NCBI GenBank assembly: GCA_036244855.1
Contig: BQKZ01000344.1
Coordinates: 13,456 to 58,486, forward strand
Direction: 5' to 3'
Length of the DNA stretch: 45,031 nt
Source: Temnopleurus reevesii
Taxonomy: Eukaryota; Echinodermata; Echinoidea; Temnopleuroida; Temnopleuridae
A program made the translations under genes and the position numbers. Position 1 is the first letter of the stretch; each line of letters starts with the position of its first letter. Below are positions 32,077 to 42,599 of the stretch, in pieces. The notes under the pieces are model-generated. The model had not been told where the DNA came from. It saw only the letters and a program-made list of their open reading frames with translations, and made no database searches.

Positions 32077-33529
32077 TAACTCGAAATTGTAAATTTGTAT
32101 TTTTATAATTTTTGACAAATTTCCCTTCTATTGTCTTTATAAAAAATTTGCTCTCCAACCAATCTCTTTCAATTAGATACAAACAAGGATTATGGTTAAG
32201 CACAGTAAGTGGATCTTAGCATTTATATCTTTTAGACAACAAAACAATGCTTTGCATTAGCATATATATGTGACAGTTGTATACTTTTCATATGGGAAAA
32301 ACGGTGTATATGTACGTATACTAGAAGACTGATGTGCTAGGAACATTTTAGGTGCATCAATCCTCTTTCCCAGATACAAAGTAATTGGTTTCCAGCGCTT
32401 GTTGACAAAAGTCTGACCTCGTCTGATGTCATCAGTCCTGTCTGTCTTTGTCATTACCCTATCCTCCCCTTACTCACCTGGCCCTGAGTCGCCAAAGAGG
32501 GCACTCTCCATGAGATTGACGTCTTTAAAGTGGGCCATCGGTCGCTATGACACATTTGATCTAATTTGGCAGATTGATATGCACTTCCGAGGGATGTAAA
32601 AGCTATCAAAACAGACATTTGGGAAAGGTTTTCAATGTGGTGAGCATGTTCCAGCCATGACTGTAGGTGCAAATTATGTTGATGTGCATTTCTAGCGATC
32701 GATGACGGATGATGGGTGTTTTTGCAGATGATATATGATTCTGGCCTTGCTAAATATTACCATACTGTTGGTTTTTACGCCTGTCGGAACTGCGAAGCAA
32801 GCGTGAATTTGGGATTAAATGGGCTGGCTTGGAAAAATTACGAAACAGAAATACCCCATAATTAACACACCTGAAGTCCAAGGTTAAACATGATCATTTT
32901 CCTTGCATATGTTTAATTTTTTGCCAAAGTGAAAGAAAAAGAAATTAATATTTCCAAATATGAACAATGGGCATACTGCAAAATACACAATACACTCGAT
33001 TGGCTGAAGAACGACACTTTAGAAAATGGCTTGTCATAAAATATAGTAGTTTGAATCAAGGGCAACATGAAAGCTTTGCCTTTGCAATAAAAATGATTTT
33101 TTAAAGCAAAAAAATGAGGATGAACTATAACATAAATATGTCTAATTAGAAATCAATGTTGTAAATGGAAGAAATGTATTTAAAAAATTAAAAACATTGA
33201 ATTCTTGTAAAGTATAGAATATGCTGTACATGTATAGTGGATTGAATGCTCATGCGGAATATATGCCTGGGAATCCAAGTAAATGACTAAAACATTGTAT
33301 CATAGATTTGCTGAGTTGATCTTGTTTTCACAAAATTACATAAATGCATAAACCATGCTTATCTCTCCACCCCCTAGCTAGCCACACATGTCATGTGATT
33401 TAAAATCTGTGTCAAGGTCGATTCTCGCAGACCTGGAATAAAATAATTCCATCTCTGATTGAAAAAGAAATTTGATTGACCCACTTCATGTTAAGAGACA
33501 TTGGATGATTTCACATTCGGTGTTGGTGG
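32077..33529. other. Unassigned AT-rich stretch
   Basis: No gene or recognised repeat. Slightly CpG-richer around 32500-32720. Minus-strand frames of 65-111 codons without features. Confidence 0.4.
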
Positions 33530-33566
33530 CTGGTGTTAGTGACTGGTGTTAGTGACTGGTGTTAGT
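33530..33566. repeat. 13-bp minisatellite, about 2.9 copies
   Basis: Unit CTGGTGTTAGTGA repeated in tandem without mismatches. Confidence 0.85.
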
Positions 33567-33778
33567 ATTTATTTGTTACTTAATCAAGGTTTAACACTGA
33601 GGGTGAAATAAAACGTAAATCAGTCAGTGTTAATGCTTACCTCTGATTTTAGTGGCAAAAGTAGTTTTAATAATTCAAATTGTGAATAGAATCAAAATCT
33701 TTAAGTATGGCATTATATTGAGGTAAATAAATGACATCTGTATTAATGAATAAATCGACACAGAAACACACCAATAAC

Positions 33779-34221
33779 AGAGATTCCAACCTTTCCAGAA
33801 TATGCTTGAGGTAAAGATTGAAATAGGAATAACAAAACAAAATCGAGACCAAACATGACAAAAATAAATGTACATTCAGCCATTCACTTGTAATATAAAA
33901 TAATAATAATTAGATAATTTATATAGCACAGTCATTATATGGATATACTCTACTGCGCTGTGATGTTAGGGTCTGTGGATATTGTTACAAAAATAATGCA
34001 TATATATAGATACAAGATATCATTGAAAAGCTTCAAGAAATAAATGAGTTTTCAACAAGTTTTTAAAAAACATCTAGAGATGGAGATGATCTTATTTCTA
34101 TTGGCAATAAATTTGTTCCAAAGTTTTGGAGCAGCACAGCTGAAGGCGCAGTCACCAAGGTTTTAATTCATATGAAATTGAAATTACACTTCATGCAAAT
34201 TCTGGAATGGTTGCCATCTCT
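33779..34221 (-). mobile_element. AGAGATGCCAA-type MITE (family A), copy 3, split by a LINE end
   Basis: Left terminus AGAGATTCCAACCTTTCCAG and right terminus CTGGAATGGTTGCCATCTCT are inverted repeats. The left interior (GAGGTAAAGATTGAAATAGG, CATTCAGCCATTCACTTG) follows copy 2 at 15.3 kb. The right arm resumes at about 34166. Removing 33901-34165 leaves about 178 bp, the normal size for this family. Confidence 0.7.
33901..34165 (-). pseudogene. 5'-truncated LINE 3' end with decayed reverse transcriptase C-terminus
   Basis: Read on the minus strand from about 34155, one frame gives AFSCAAPKLWNK and, after a shift of frame, LPIEIRSSPSLDVF then a stop and KLVENSFIS. The pattern A-A-P-K-L-W-N...L-P-x-E-I-R-x-S-x-S-L resembles the extreme C-terminus of the ORF2 protein of non-LTR retrotransposons (CR1/L2/jockey-like). 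A frameshift and in-frame stops show it is dead. Then comes an AT-rich 3' region with GTGCTATATAAATTATC and a (TTA)n-like tail. It was inserted into an existing MITE. The clade cannot be fixed from so little sequence. Confidence 0.6.
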
Positions 34222-35041
34222 GCAATATAACCTGTGTTACAATACATACAACCAATTCATTAGCTTGAAGGGAAGGAGAAAAATTACAAAAATAGCATTC
34301 ATATGGATAGGAAGAAGAATTATCCTAGTAGTCAGAGAGATCTTACATACCTTAAAGCTGATTGGGTTTAAGTGTGCCCACAAAATACAGTTGAAATTCT
34401 AAATAAGAAAGAAAAATCATCACCCTTCGCTTTTGAATGAATGTGCAGAGAGCTATGGATTTGATTTATTCCATTACACTGCAATCTGCTCAATATGCAT
34501 ATTTATGAGGAAAAAATAATTTGCGTTGAGATTGGGTTATTGATTTGAACTATTCTGGCGATGACTCATGCATATATCTTGATTGAAGCTGAGAAACGAT
34601 AGCCCGCAGACGACATAAACATTGGGAAAATGAATTTGCGTAGTTTTATCCGCCTGGCCTAGAAATCTGTGATGTAATCATAAATATGGAAATATGTGGT
34701 TAGATTGGAATGCGTTTTTTGAAGTATCGCGATTCAATTCAAGGTTGATGATATTTAGAATTGAAGAATTTCCCTTTTTGCCGAATGTCGAGACATAGGG
34801 ATTTAATGTCTTGAAATTGGTTAAGAACAATTTATGCGTAATTGCTCTAAACAGTGTGGAAGTGCTTTTTAAATATTCTGACATTTCAGAATGATCTAAC
34901 CTGAAAAAACTTGTTTCGTGTACTATATTTAGTGTTGGGAGGTAGGATTAATTTAATGAAACTTGTTTATTCAAGACCCGATTGACTGGTATTCAATTAG
35001 ATAGCTGCAAAATTGGTATAATGAGCAACCTTCTTTTTAAA
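34222..35041. other. Unassigned AT-rich sequence
   Basis: No gene or recognised repeat. Confidence 0.4.
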
Positions 35042-35066
35042 AGAGAGAGAGAGAGAGAGAGAGAGA
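35042..35066. repeat. (AG)n microsatellite
   Basis: About 12 AG dinucleotides. Confidence 0.85.
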
Positions 35067-35208
35067 ATGGGGTAGGGACGAAGTAAAGGGGAAAAATCAT
35101 TGGCTACAATGAAATTGTTTAAGAAGTTTTCAGAGCTGATGGAAATTACTTGTTTCTCTGAAACCGTAACACTTTTGACAAAAATGGATCTGGTAACAAG
35201 TCACATCA

Positions 35209-35336
35209 GGGGCCTGTAACATAAAAGAGATACAATTAATTTAAAATCTATCGTATCTTTTTGGTATGCATTTTGCCGTAGACTTACGATAGATATTTAT
35301 CCTAAGTTTAATTGCATGTTTTATGTTACAGGCCCC
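35209..35336. mobile_element. Palindromic MITE, 18-bp perfect terminal inverted repeats
   Basis: Begins GGGGCCTGTAACATAAAA and ends TTTTATGTTACAGGCCCC, an exact 18-bp inverted repeat. The interior continues to pair: TACAATTAATTTAAAATCTA against TTTAATTGCA and ATCTATCGTA against TACGATAGAT. The 128-bp element could fold into one long hairpin. No clear target-site duplication. The superfamily is not assigned. Confidence 0.8.
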
Positions 35337-36350
35337 AGGTGCTGTACTCACTGCTTGTTACAAATTCGGATTTTTTCATTATAAGATAATTATTTATGAA
35401 AATAATTATTGTCTAAGGCTCAAAGAAAAGAAGATCTATACCGCCCTTTACCTGCACTGTCATAGTTATCTTTAAATGGGGACAGTAAACTGGAGTTGGC
35501 ATGACACCTTAATCCAGTACATCGTTCCTATTTTCGTCAGAGCTACATGTACTACGTACACTCCTCTAGTTACGCAGATCCCTTTCGAGGCGCCATAAAG
35601 AAGAGGCTGCGATACCACAGTTACAAACTCAATTTATCTCCAACCTAATTAGATTAGCATGGTGTCTGTTACTCTTTGTTTGCTGCCATTCCTCGCACTT
35701 TGGCCGTGGAGGTTGAAAAAAAAAATTTAATCAGACCAGAGCTTCCATGACCAAGGGCATGCTAAAACTATTTAGAGGGCACGAGAATTGGTCTTAAGAT
35801 TGATAGTGAGTGAGATAGCCTTTTGTTTTTTTGCATATGCCATTGAAGAAATCCCCCTTGGTCAGACTGAGAAGCAGGTTTTGGTATAAATATTGTAGGT
35901 CATGAATTAGAATAGAGGACATTCTAAAAATATTGACGGTTGAGCACTTGTAGTGACATTGAAATACATCAGTGAATAACAGCTTTTGTTTATATGGTAA
36001 ATAATATAGGTTGTGACTGTTTCATCAACATCAAAGTTAGATGTGGAATTACTTTTTAAAAGAATGATTTAAGCTTTAAGATACGATTTTGGAACAGAAA
36101 AATCGAAGTTCATTGGTTAAGTGGGTGATTGAGAGTTCTGTACTAAGGGAAATGGGAGAATAATTTTAGGGTAAGTAAAGAAGGTTATGAGATAATAATT
36201 CCAGAGTTAGTAGACTGTGAAAGTATACTTTTGCTTTCTTTTTTCGATGAATGATCTGAATTTTGAAATGGAAAGGAGAAGAAATCAAGAGGGAGAGAGT
36301 GAATATAAGGGTTTTTCTTGGAGGGAGAGGAACGAAATCATAGAATGATA
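35337..36350. other. Unassigned sequence
   Basis: No gene recognised. TGACCAAGGG (about 35747) and its complement CCCTTGGTCA (about 35857) could be the remains of another inverted-repeat element, which is too weak to call. Confidence 0.4.
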
Positions 36351-36623
36351 GTGGATGTGCTTCTGACTCTCGCCTTTCAACTAGAGGTTTGTAGATTTGA
36401 GTCAGAAGCATGACTGTAATTTCCTTCAGTCAGAAATTCATCCAAATACCGCTGCCCTCGACCCAGGTGAGATCAATTGATACCTGGCAGAGAAATTAGA
36501 ATGATGCATGCTACTTACAGATACACTGCTAAAGCCAGGGTAATTATGCAACATTGTAGAGCACTTTGGGACGACCGATGAAGTTATAGTTGAGCGCTAC
36601 ATAAGAACATACAATTGTTATTA
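36351..36623 (+). mobile_element. Diverged tRNA-derived SINE
   Basis: Follows the 5.1-kb SINE: TCTGACTCTCGCCTTTCAAC, TTCCTTCAG, CAGAAATTCATCCA, GACCCAGGTGAGAT, ACTGCTAAAGCCAGGGTAAT, GTAGAGCACTTTGGGAC and GAGCGCTACATAAGAA. The B box is degenerate (GTAGATTTGAGTC), so the copy is older than those at 5.1 and 9.75 kb. Confidence 0.75.
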
Positions 36624-36630
36624 AGGAATG

Positions 36631-36700
36631 GGAGGAGAGAGAGAGAGTACATGTGGAATAGAGGAGGCAAAAAAAAAAGGAAAGTAAAAAAAAATAGAAT
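36631..36700. repeat. AG-rich and poly-A simple sequence
   Basis: (GA)n near 36633-36646, then A runs interrupted by GG/GT to about 36695. Confidence 0.7.
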
Positions 36701-36752
36701 TATTAAATCCAAACGGGACCTGACACTCCCCCTGAACTACATCTGGTAAACA

Positions 36753-36844
36753 GAAAGACTTTGCCGCCCTCTATTCGTCCTCCTTGATCTCCCGAACTCT
36801 AGAAAAGACCTCGGGTGATGATCGCTCAACACCCTCACTTTCCT
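36753..36844. other. Candidate small exon, strand ambiguous
   Basis: On the plus strand, an acceptor-like AAACAG precedes an open frame (KDFAALYSSSLISRTLEKTS and on through GDDRSTPSLS) that ends at a strong donor (CCT followed by GTAAGT at 36845). On the minus strand, an acceptor-like TTACTTACAG precedes a 23-codon frame (ESEGVERSSPEVFSRVREI, KEDE) ending in a stop at 36771-36773. Both are open, at most one can be real, and neither peptide is recognised. G+C is higher than in the flanks. Chance or an old repeat is also possible. Confidence 0.2.
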
Positions 36845-36845
36845 G

Positions 36846-37449
36846 TAAGTAATACAAAGGGCTGCGGAGCTAGGTCAACATCAAGGAGAACTCAAGTATG
36901 TCAGGAATTACCAATTTTCATAATAATAATCAGAGAAATCAAGGGAAGTAAGGGAATATTGGAAGCACAGTGCTAAATGAATGCTATGCAAAAGAGGTGG
37001 AATGAAAAATAGTTCGAATCAAATCCGTACTAGCCATGCCAACCAAAAATTGTGTGCCATACTTTTTCGTACCCTCTTTTGCTTCGTAAGATCTGTAGAT
37101 AAACTTGAATGCTGAAAATCATTGCTCCCGTTTATGTGTCAAATATTGAATAGTGCCTTTGCAGTGCTGATCTAGTGGCTTTGTATATTTATGACCCTCA
37201 TTTACCAGAACAAATTCTTTTGGACCACCATGACACACTTCAGAAACTTGACAAACTGTTTAGCATGTTTATCATGATTTCTATAGATTTTTTTTTTATA
37301 CAGACATCTATCGGGTATGGCACCCCATATCCAAACTGAATTAATAAAGATTACAATTTCTAGTTGTCATTCCCTCAGTAGCCTTAATTCATATAATAAA
37401 TTGGGAAAATATGACGCTTTGTATGAGGTATTGTCAGTTTCAACATGAA
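36846..37449. other. Unassigned AT-rich sequence
   Basis: No gene or recognised repeat. T run near 37290. Confidence 0.4.
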
Positions 37450-37645
37450 TGATTTGATTTTGATTTGATTTTTGATTTATTTTATTTCCATTTCAATATC
37501 ATTTTCACAATTTCAACATCAAATTATAGAAACAAAAAATATTTACAAAGACAGGTCATGATACCTATTGTTTGAAAAGCAGGTGATAGAGAGATGGAGG
37601 GGCATGCCGAAAAAGCGAGGCTTGTAGAACGCATGCCCCTTCTTA
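37450..37645 (-). mobile_element. LINE-like 3' end, minus strand
   Basis: On the minus strand it reads AGAAGGGGCATGCG...GGCATGCCCCTCC (a possible small stem), an AT-rich 3' UTR-like part, GGAAATAAAATAAATC (AATAAA-type signal) and a tail of ATCAAATC repeats. The layout suits a 5'-truncated non-LTR retrotransposon 3' end. No coding sequence is left. Confidence 0.5.
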
Positions 37646-38445
37646 CATTAAGATTACTAAGAGTTACAATTTGTGAAAACACAATGTGAAAAAAGGTGAA
37701 TGAAAATTTGTTACCTTCAAATGAAAATCTTAGCAGCATGAAGATGTAAAAAAATTGGTACGATATATGTTGCTAAACACAATTATCCTCTATTTCAACT
37801 AGATTGTCAGTTTGTATTTTTACACAACACATCCTAAAGCCAAGCAGATTTCTATCAACAAATCATCACTTTCACTGCCGGGTCTGTAACCTTTTTCATT
37901 AATCACTATGTGATCAGATATTGGATCCTCGGGCTAGAAATTTATTAAAAATATATGTATGAGGCAAACAGATTCAATTTTTCATCCTCGATTGAGTTGG
38001 CTATCCCTGGATTTCTAATATTAATATTTGTCAAATATTCCATGAGTTGAGTTGAGGCTGTTGATGAATGCATCTTGCTTGTGGCATATCAAATAATTAT
38101 AACTTTATTTATTACTAATATTAGCTGTGTTATGACCATATATTGGGTAATTCATGCCAATCGAAAGTGGACGATTCTTTCTTCCTAATAGTGTGATGGA
38201 TCTGTTTATTACAGACATTTGATGTACTTGTATAGACCTATTTTACAAGACAACCAGAGAAAATAGGAACAGAAACAACAACAAGGTGTTTTAATGTTTC
38301 ATTAATGTGCAATGTAAAGAAAATCCATTCTTATGTATATCTGAAATAAAATGTAGTTGGAAGATAAATAGGGGATTATAATCAGAATTATGCTTTGTGT
38401 TTTACAATAAAAAAAGGAACATTTTAATAATCTGCAGATATATTT
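37646..38445. other. Unassigned AT-rich sequence
   Basis: No gene or recognised repeat. Confidence 0.4.
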
Positions 38446-38700
38446 TTAAGGGTCCCCATGATAATGGAAGGTCAGGCAAAAGTCAGGGAATTTGTGTGCA
38501 GTCATGGAAAAATCATGGAATTACATTTACCTCATGGCAATGGCAGCTTTCCAGTCTGTTGTGTTGCAACTCTCATACTCTGTGACTATTAGCAGAGATG
38601 GAGGCCATCAAAACAACTGTGTGATTTGGAAACTGAACCAGAAAGGAAGTCATGGAAAGCACTAACAAAGTCATGGAAATGTCATAGAATTCTGTTTTTC
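38446..38700. repeat. Degenerate GTCATGGAA-type internal repeats
   Basis: AGTCATGGAAA, GTCAGGGAATT, AATCATGGAATT, AAGTCATGGAAAGC and AAGTCATGGAAATGTCATAG recur irregularly. This creates short Lys/Trp/Ser-rich reading frames that are repeat-derived. Possibly an old transposon. Confidence 0.5.
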
Positions 38701-39180
38701 TTTGGTAAAACTAATTTTTTGGGGGGGTTTAAAAAAATCTCAGCAATTGAAAGCATCTTAAATGGGAGAACAAGTTATTGGTCTTGTTTGGCATACTTGC
38801 CAACTTCTCTGGGAGTACAAAAACTCCTCGTTCGTCTTCTTTCCATCTCCTGATGTTCGCCCACCATCCGGGGTCATGTAGAAGGGACATGGTCAAATAT
38901 TCACTCCTTCTGCAATATAAATTGCTCCCTAGGAACCAGCTCATCTCCTTGGAGTATAAACAATTAATGTTCTTCAATATTTCAGTATGAAAAGCTAGAG
39001 TGACTAACATTTGACAGGGCAAACGGTGTAGGGCAGAGCTCCTCGAGAGAAGTCTCAACTTGACATACGAATCCACACGAGTATTGAACCTCTGATTCAT
39101 TAATCAAGTTGAGGTACGCAATGCCATCTGTGTCCTTCCCCAATGGGTCCAGGGGGCTGTGGAAAGAGGGTCACGTGGGA
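38701..39180. other. Unassigned sequence
   Basis: No gene supported. The 123-codon minus-strand frame at 38729-39100 has no visible domain and overlaps a plus-strand frame. Confidence 0.35.
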
Positions 39181-39188
39181 AGAATTAA

Positions 39189-39700
39189 ATCTGATCAGGT
39201 ATAAAGTGAATATTTTGAGTGATATTAAGAAAGAGAGAGGGACAGGAGGAGGGGGGAGGCTTCTTAGCATCATGAAAGGTGAACTTGATCAAAAACCTGG
39301 TGAAGAGGTGAAGAGTCGAGACAAAAGTTCTGGGATTGTAATTTATATCTGATCAGGCTTGAAGTGAATATTTTAGTGATATTAGAAAGAGAGAGGGAAG
39401 GGAAAGGGGCAGGGGGGGGGGCATCTGAGCTTCAGGAAATGTGAAGTTGATAGAAGACCTGTGGTGCAGGTGAAGAGTTGAAGAGGCTGAATTGCTGGTA
39501 TCGAAATTTACATCTGATTCGGGCTGAATTGAATACGTTGAGAGATATTAGAAAGAGAGAAGGAAGGGAAAAGATATTGGTGGACAGATTGGAAAGGGGG
39601 ATTGGGTGGGGGGCATCTGAGCTTCATGAAATGTGAAGTTGATCAAAGACCTGGTAAAGAGGTGAGGAGTTGAAAAGACAAAAGTGCTAGTATCTATATC
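39189..39700. repeat. Tandem repeat, about 160-bp unit, three copies
   Basis: Units begin ATCTGATCAGG (39189), ATCTGATCAGG (39347) and ATCTGATTCGG (39512). They share GAAGTGAATATTTT, GATATTAGAAAGAGAGA, a G-rich tract, CATGAAATGTGAAGTTGATC, GACCTGGTGAAGAGGTG and GACAAAAGT. A fourth, badly degraded unit seems to lie at 39945-40065, beyond the MITE fragment at 39802. Confidence 0.85.
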
Positions 39701-39801
39701 TGGTCCTCTGATAAAAAAAATGATTTTCTCATTGGTGTACATTATTCCCTAGGATCCATTCTCCTTTAATGCATTCATCATAAGTATATGACTAAGAGTA
39801 G

Positions 39802-39888
39802 GTCATTGTTATCAAATTTTGTTCAGCTGTAGTGTTATTCACCTATTAATTTTTCCTTTGTGCATTTTCCGGAATGGTCGGCATCTCT
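39802..39888 (+). mobile_element. AGAGATGCCAA-type MITE (family A), 5'-truncated copy 4
   Basis: GTTCAGCTGTAGTGTTATTC, then TTTTCCGGAATGGTCGGCAT and CTCT, matching the right half and right terminus of copy 1 at 8.6 kb. The left terminus is missing. Confidence 0.6.
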
Positions 39889-40130
39889 AAATGTCATTGT
39901 AAATGGAATCAAAGGGTTTTGAAAGAAATTCAAGATCTGAGCGACATACCAAACGAGATGGGAAGGGGGAATCAAATTTGAAGCTTGTGAAGAATGAAGT
40001 TGAGCAGGGACTACTGGTTTGGGGTGGAGAGGTGAGAAGGCAAAAGTGCAAGGGTCGGGAGGGGCACACCTGTGATTGGTAAAGAGTGATCGTTTGCAGG
40101 AGCGTATCTGAAAGGATTTGCTGAGGAGGG

Positions 40131-40425
40131 CTCTCACACATGCACTAGGGGCTCGTTCAAAAAATTAAGGGGGTAAAAACAACTTCAGGTTTTAAAATAA
40201 CTTCAGGTTTTTGCCAGGTTTTATTTTTGGTATGGATAGGGGTTCTCATACAGATCCTAGGGGCTCATATAAAAAATTAAGGGGTAAAAAGCAAATACAC
40301 AGTCTTTGCCAATTTTTTGTATGCTTAGGTGCTCTCACACATGTATCACGAGCTTGTACAAAATTAAGGGGGAATAATAGCAACTTTAATATTTTTCTTG
40401 TGCATGCACAGAGATGCAAATTTTG
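40131..40425. repeat. Tandem repeat, 90-112-bp unit, about 2.7 copies
   Basis: CTCTCACACATG at 40131 and 40332 and TTCTCATACAGA at 40243, each followed by GGGGCTCG- or GAGCTTGT-like sequence, AAAAATTAAGGGGG, AGCAACTT or variants, and TTTTTGCCAGGTTT-like sequence. Confidence 0.75.
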
Positions 40426-40549
40426 ACCATGCCTATAAGATTAATTTAGTTTTTCCTTCCAGTAATAGAGAACAAATTAATTATTGAATTTATTTTGAGT
40501 CCAATGTCCCAGTGAGAGAGAAGAGTAGTTGAACTACGTTCTTATTTTT

Positions 40550-40600
40550 TTCGGGAGGTGGGGGGGGGGGAAGAGAGGGGGAGTGATATATATACCTCCA
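40550..40600. repeat. G-rich tract
   Basis: A run of about 11 G followed by AGAGAGGGGG. Simple sequence, potentially hard to sequence. Confidence 0.7.
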
Positions 40601-40689
40601 TTTGATTGAATATGTCTTGCTGTGTTCATTACAATAGAAGATTTGAAAGTGTTTTCTGTGAAGCATTATTTGACCCATTCATGAGCATT

Positions 40690-41180
40690 CTTTGAACATG
40701 ACTTTCTCATCGCGGAGAAACCCTTCTCTAAACACCTCAAACGATGGCAAGTCTCATCAGTTCCCGGGTGCATTCGAACGCCAGGGTATCGATTAACATT
40801 TCTGAATGACAACTTCCGAGATAGCCCCAGCGAAATCCCGCTGAGGCTCCACTGACGAACAGTAAGCGTGCGAAGCCGGGCAGGGGAAACCGATGACATG
40901 TACAGCCATGCTACGAGGAGAGGAGTCAACGGGGGAAAGAGGGGAGAAGGAGAGAAAATGGGCAAAGGCCATTGGGTCTAAAATATGCATGAAGTTCCCC
41001 CCTCGATGGTTTCACAGGGGAGTTGTTACCCTTCTGTTCTGCGGATGGAGTGTGCGAAAGCGTCCAAGCCAAAAACGATAATCAAACAGCGATGCTCAAA
41101 CATTCGCTCGCTTATTGGTTGGCTACGGAGCGGAGGGCAGGAGGCACACATTGTGTTATGAGCTCGCTTGGATTTATCAA
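40690..41180. promoter_or_regulatory. CpG-rich block, function unknown
   Basis: By eye about 17 CpG in the first 260 bp, far above the surrounding AT-rich DNA, with a CCAAT/ATTGG motif at about 41114-41120. The 99-codon minus-strand frame at 40666-40965 and a 72-codon plus frame at 41023 fall here but show no domain or clear splice structure. It may be a promoter, enhancer or unrecognised exon. Only the composition is observed. Confidence 0.25.
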
Positions 41181-42247
41181 TATTCAATTTTGCAAAAGGC
41201 AAATGCGCAAAGGTGGCAAGTATGGAAATAAAAAATTGTAGGATATGCTTTAAATATACAATCGAGAGAGGTTGCGATATGACAATCTGGTATGGGAAAG
41301 CTATATCCACAAAGGAAAAGAAACAATATTGCACAATTGAGCCTCAATAAACAAAGTCCATTGGACAAGGGGATATCTGTATGAAACATCATGCATCAGG
41401 GTGAAAATATCATGAAATACAAAAAGTGGGACTTGCCCCCTCCCTCCCCCCCCAAAAAAAAAAAATTACCTCATTATAAAGATAAAAATTTTTATACACA
41501 ATGTATTACTGCTCTTTATAACAAGATTGCACTGTCAGTGTCGGGAGATCAGTCTTAATGTCAATGAACTGGTTGTAAGAAAATGGTAAAGGGAGGTATT
41601 TAGCAAAGTTTGAAAAGTTTGAATAGAAAGTGTTCATTCAGTAATGTACAACCATTTTATTGTCAAATAGAACGGACTGTAAACATATTCCACCACATGT
41701 AGTCCCATACCCCAAAGGGAGAGATTGGTGTAGAAGTGATCATACATATCCGTTAGTGATTCAATAACCGAGCCTAAATTCCCTTGTTTCCACCACCACT
41801 TCATATCCATATCTTTCTGCGTTATTGTCACATCTATATTCGGCCCTTAGCTCCTATTCAGTGGTAGGATATTGATAAATGTTAAAGAAGATGTTATAGT
41901 TGAGTTTAGATGTATGAGAAATCTATTTTGATTATGTGGAGAGGATTTGTGAACTGTCTGATAAAATAAATCCCAGGGATATGCTGAACTGTATATAATC
42001 ACATCAAATCAAATCATTTTATTTTTCAATTTCTTTGATAATTCAAATAATGCAGTCATAAATAATAATGGAAATAACTAATATTACAAAGAAAAAAACC
42101 CCAACATATTAACACACAGATAATTTGGGTGTTTCTGATCATTTTTTTGACATTTTACCATTGCCTATTTCAATATTTTAACAGTTCTATACATGCATGA
42201 CTATGCATCATACAGAATCAAGATTTTGGCAAGGCAAGCACTGCAAA
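41181..42247. other. Unassigned AT-rich sequence
   Basis: Contains C-rich then A-rich simple sequence at 41435-41465. A LINE-tail-like ACATCAAATCAAATCATTTT at about 42001 (minus-strand tail with AATAAAATGATTTG) suggests an old retrotransposon end. No gene. Confidence 0.4.
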
Positions 42248-42292
42248 AAAAATTAGCGAAAATAAAACCTGCTTAAAAATTTCAGCTTGTAA
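42248..42292 (-). mobile_element. Fragment of the Tc1/mariner-like MITE
   Basis: On the minus strand: CAAGCTGAAATTTTTAAGCA, then GGTTTTATTTTCGCTAATTT, matching the left end of the element at 31874. Confidence 0.55.
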
Positions 42293-42598
42293 AGTGAGCT
42301 CAACTTTTTTAGGATATCATGAACCTAATAATAAGACTTGTATAGTCTGAACTACATCTATCAATTTTCTATTTTGCTTGTAGCCTAAATGTTTACTTTA
42401 ACCACAACATTTCGTACAAGTAACCAAAAGCCCAACCCAGCATGAATACATATTGAAAGTGAACGATGTCTCAATTTCCTTTCAGTAAATGCAGATCAGT
42501 CACCGAACTCTTTCATAGAATCTTGCAATGCCATTGCCTTGAACGTTCTGATTAAATTCCTCCTCATTCCTTGCTGATTTGTCTCATGCTCTCTACCA

Positions 42599-42599
42599 N
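42599..42599. other. Single-N contig junction
   Basis: One N. To its right the sequence restarts at the homologue of 28262 and repeats it to the end of the window. To its left there is unrelated sequence. Confidence 0.85.

Noticed and set aside
35747..35866. TGACCAAGGG and its complement about 110 bp apart
   Set aside because: The inverted match is only about 10 bp and flanks do not support element ends.
40666..40965. 99-codon minus-strand open frame in a CpG-rich block
   Set aside because: No known domain, no convincing splice signals, overlapped by other frames; kept only as a compositional feature.
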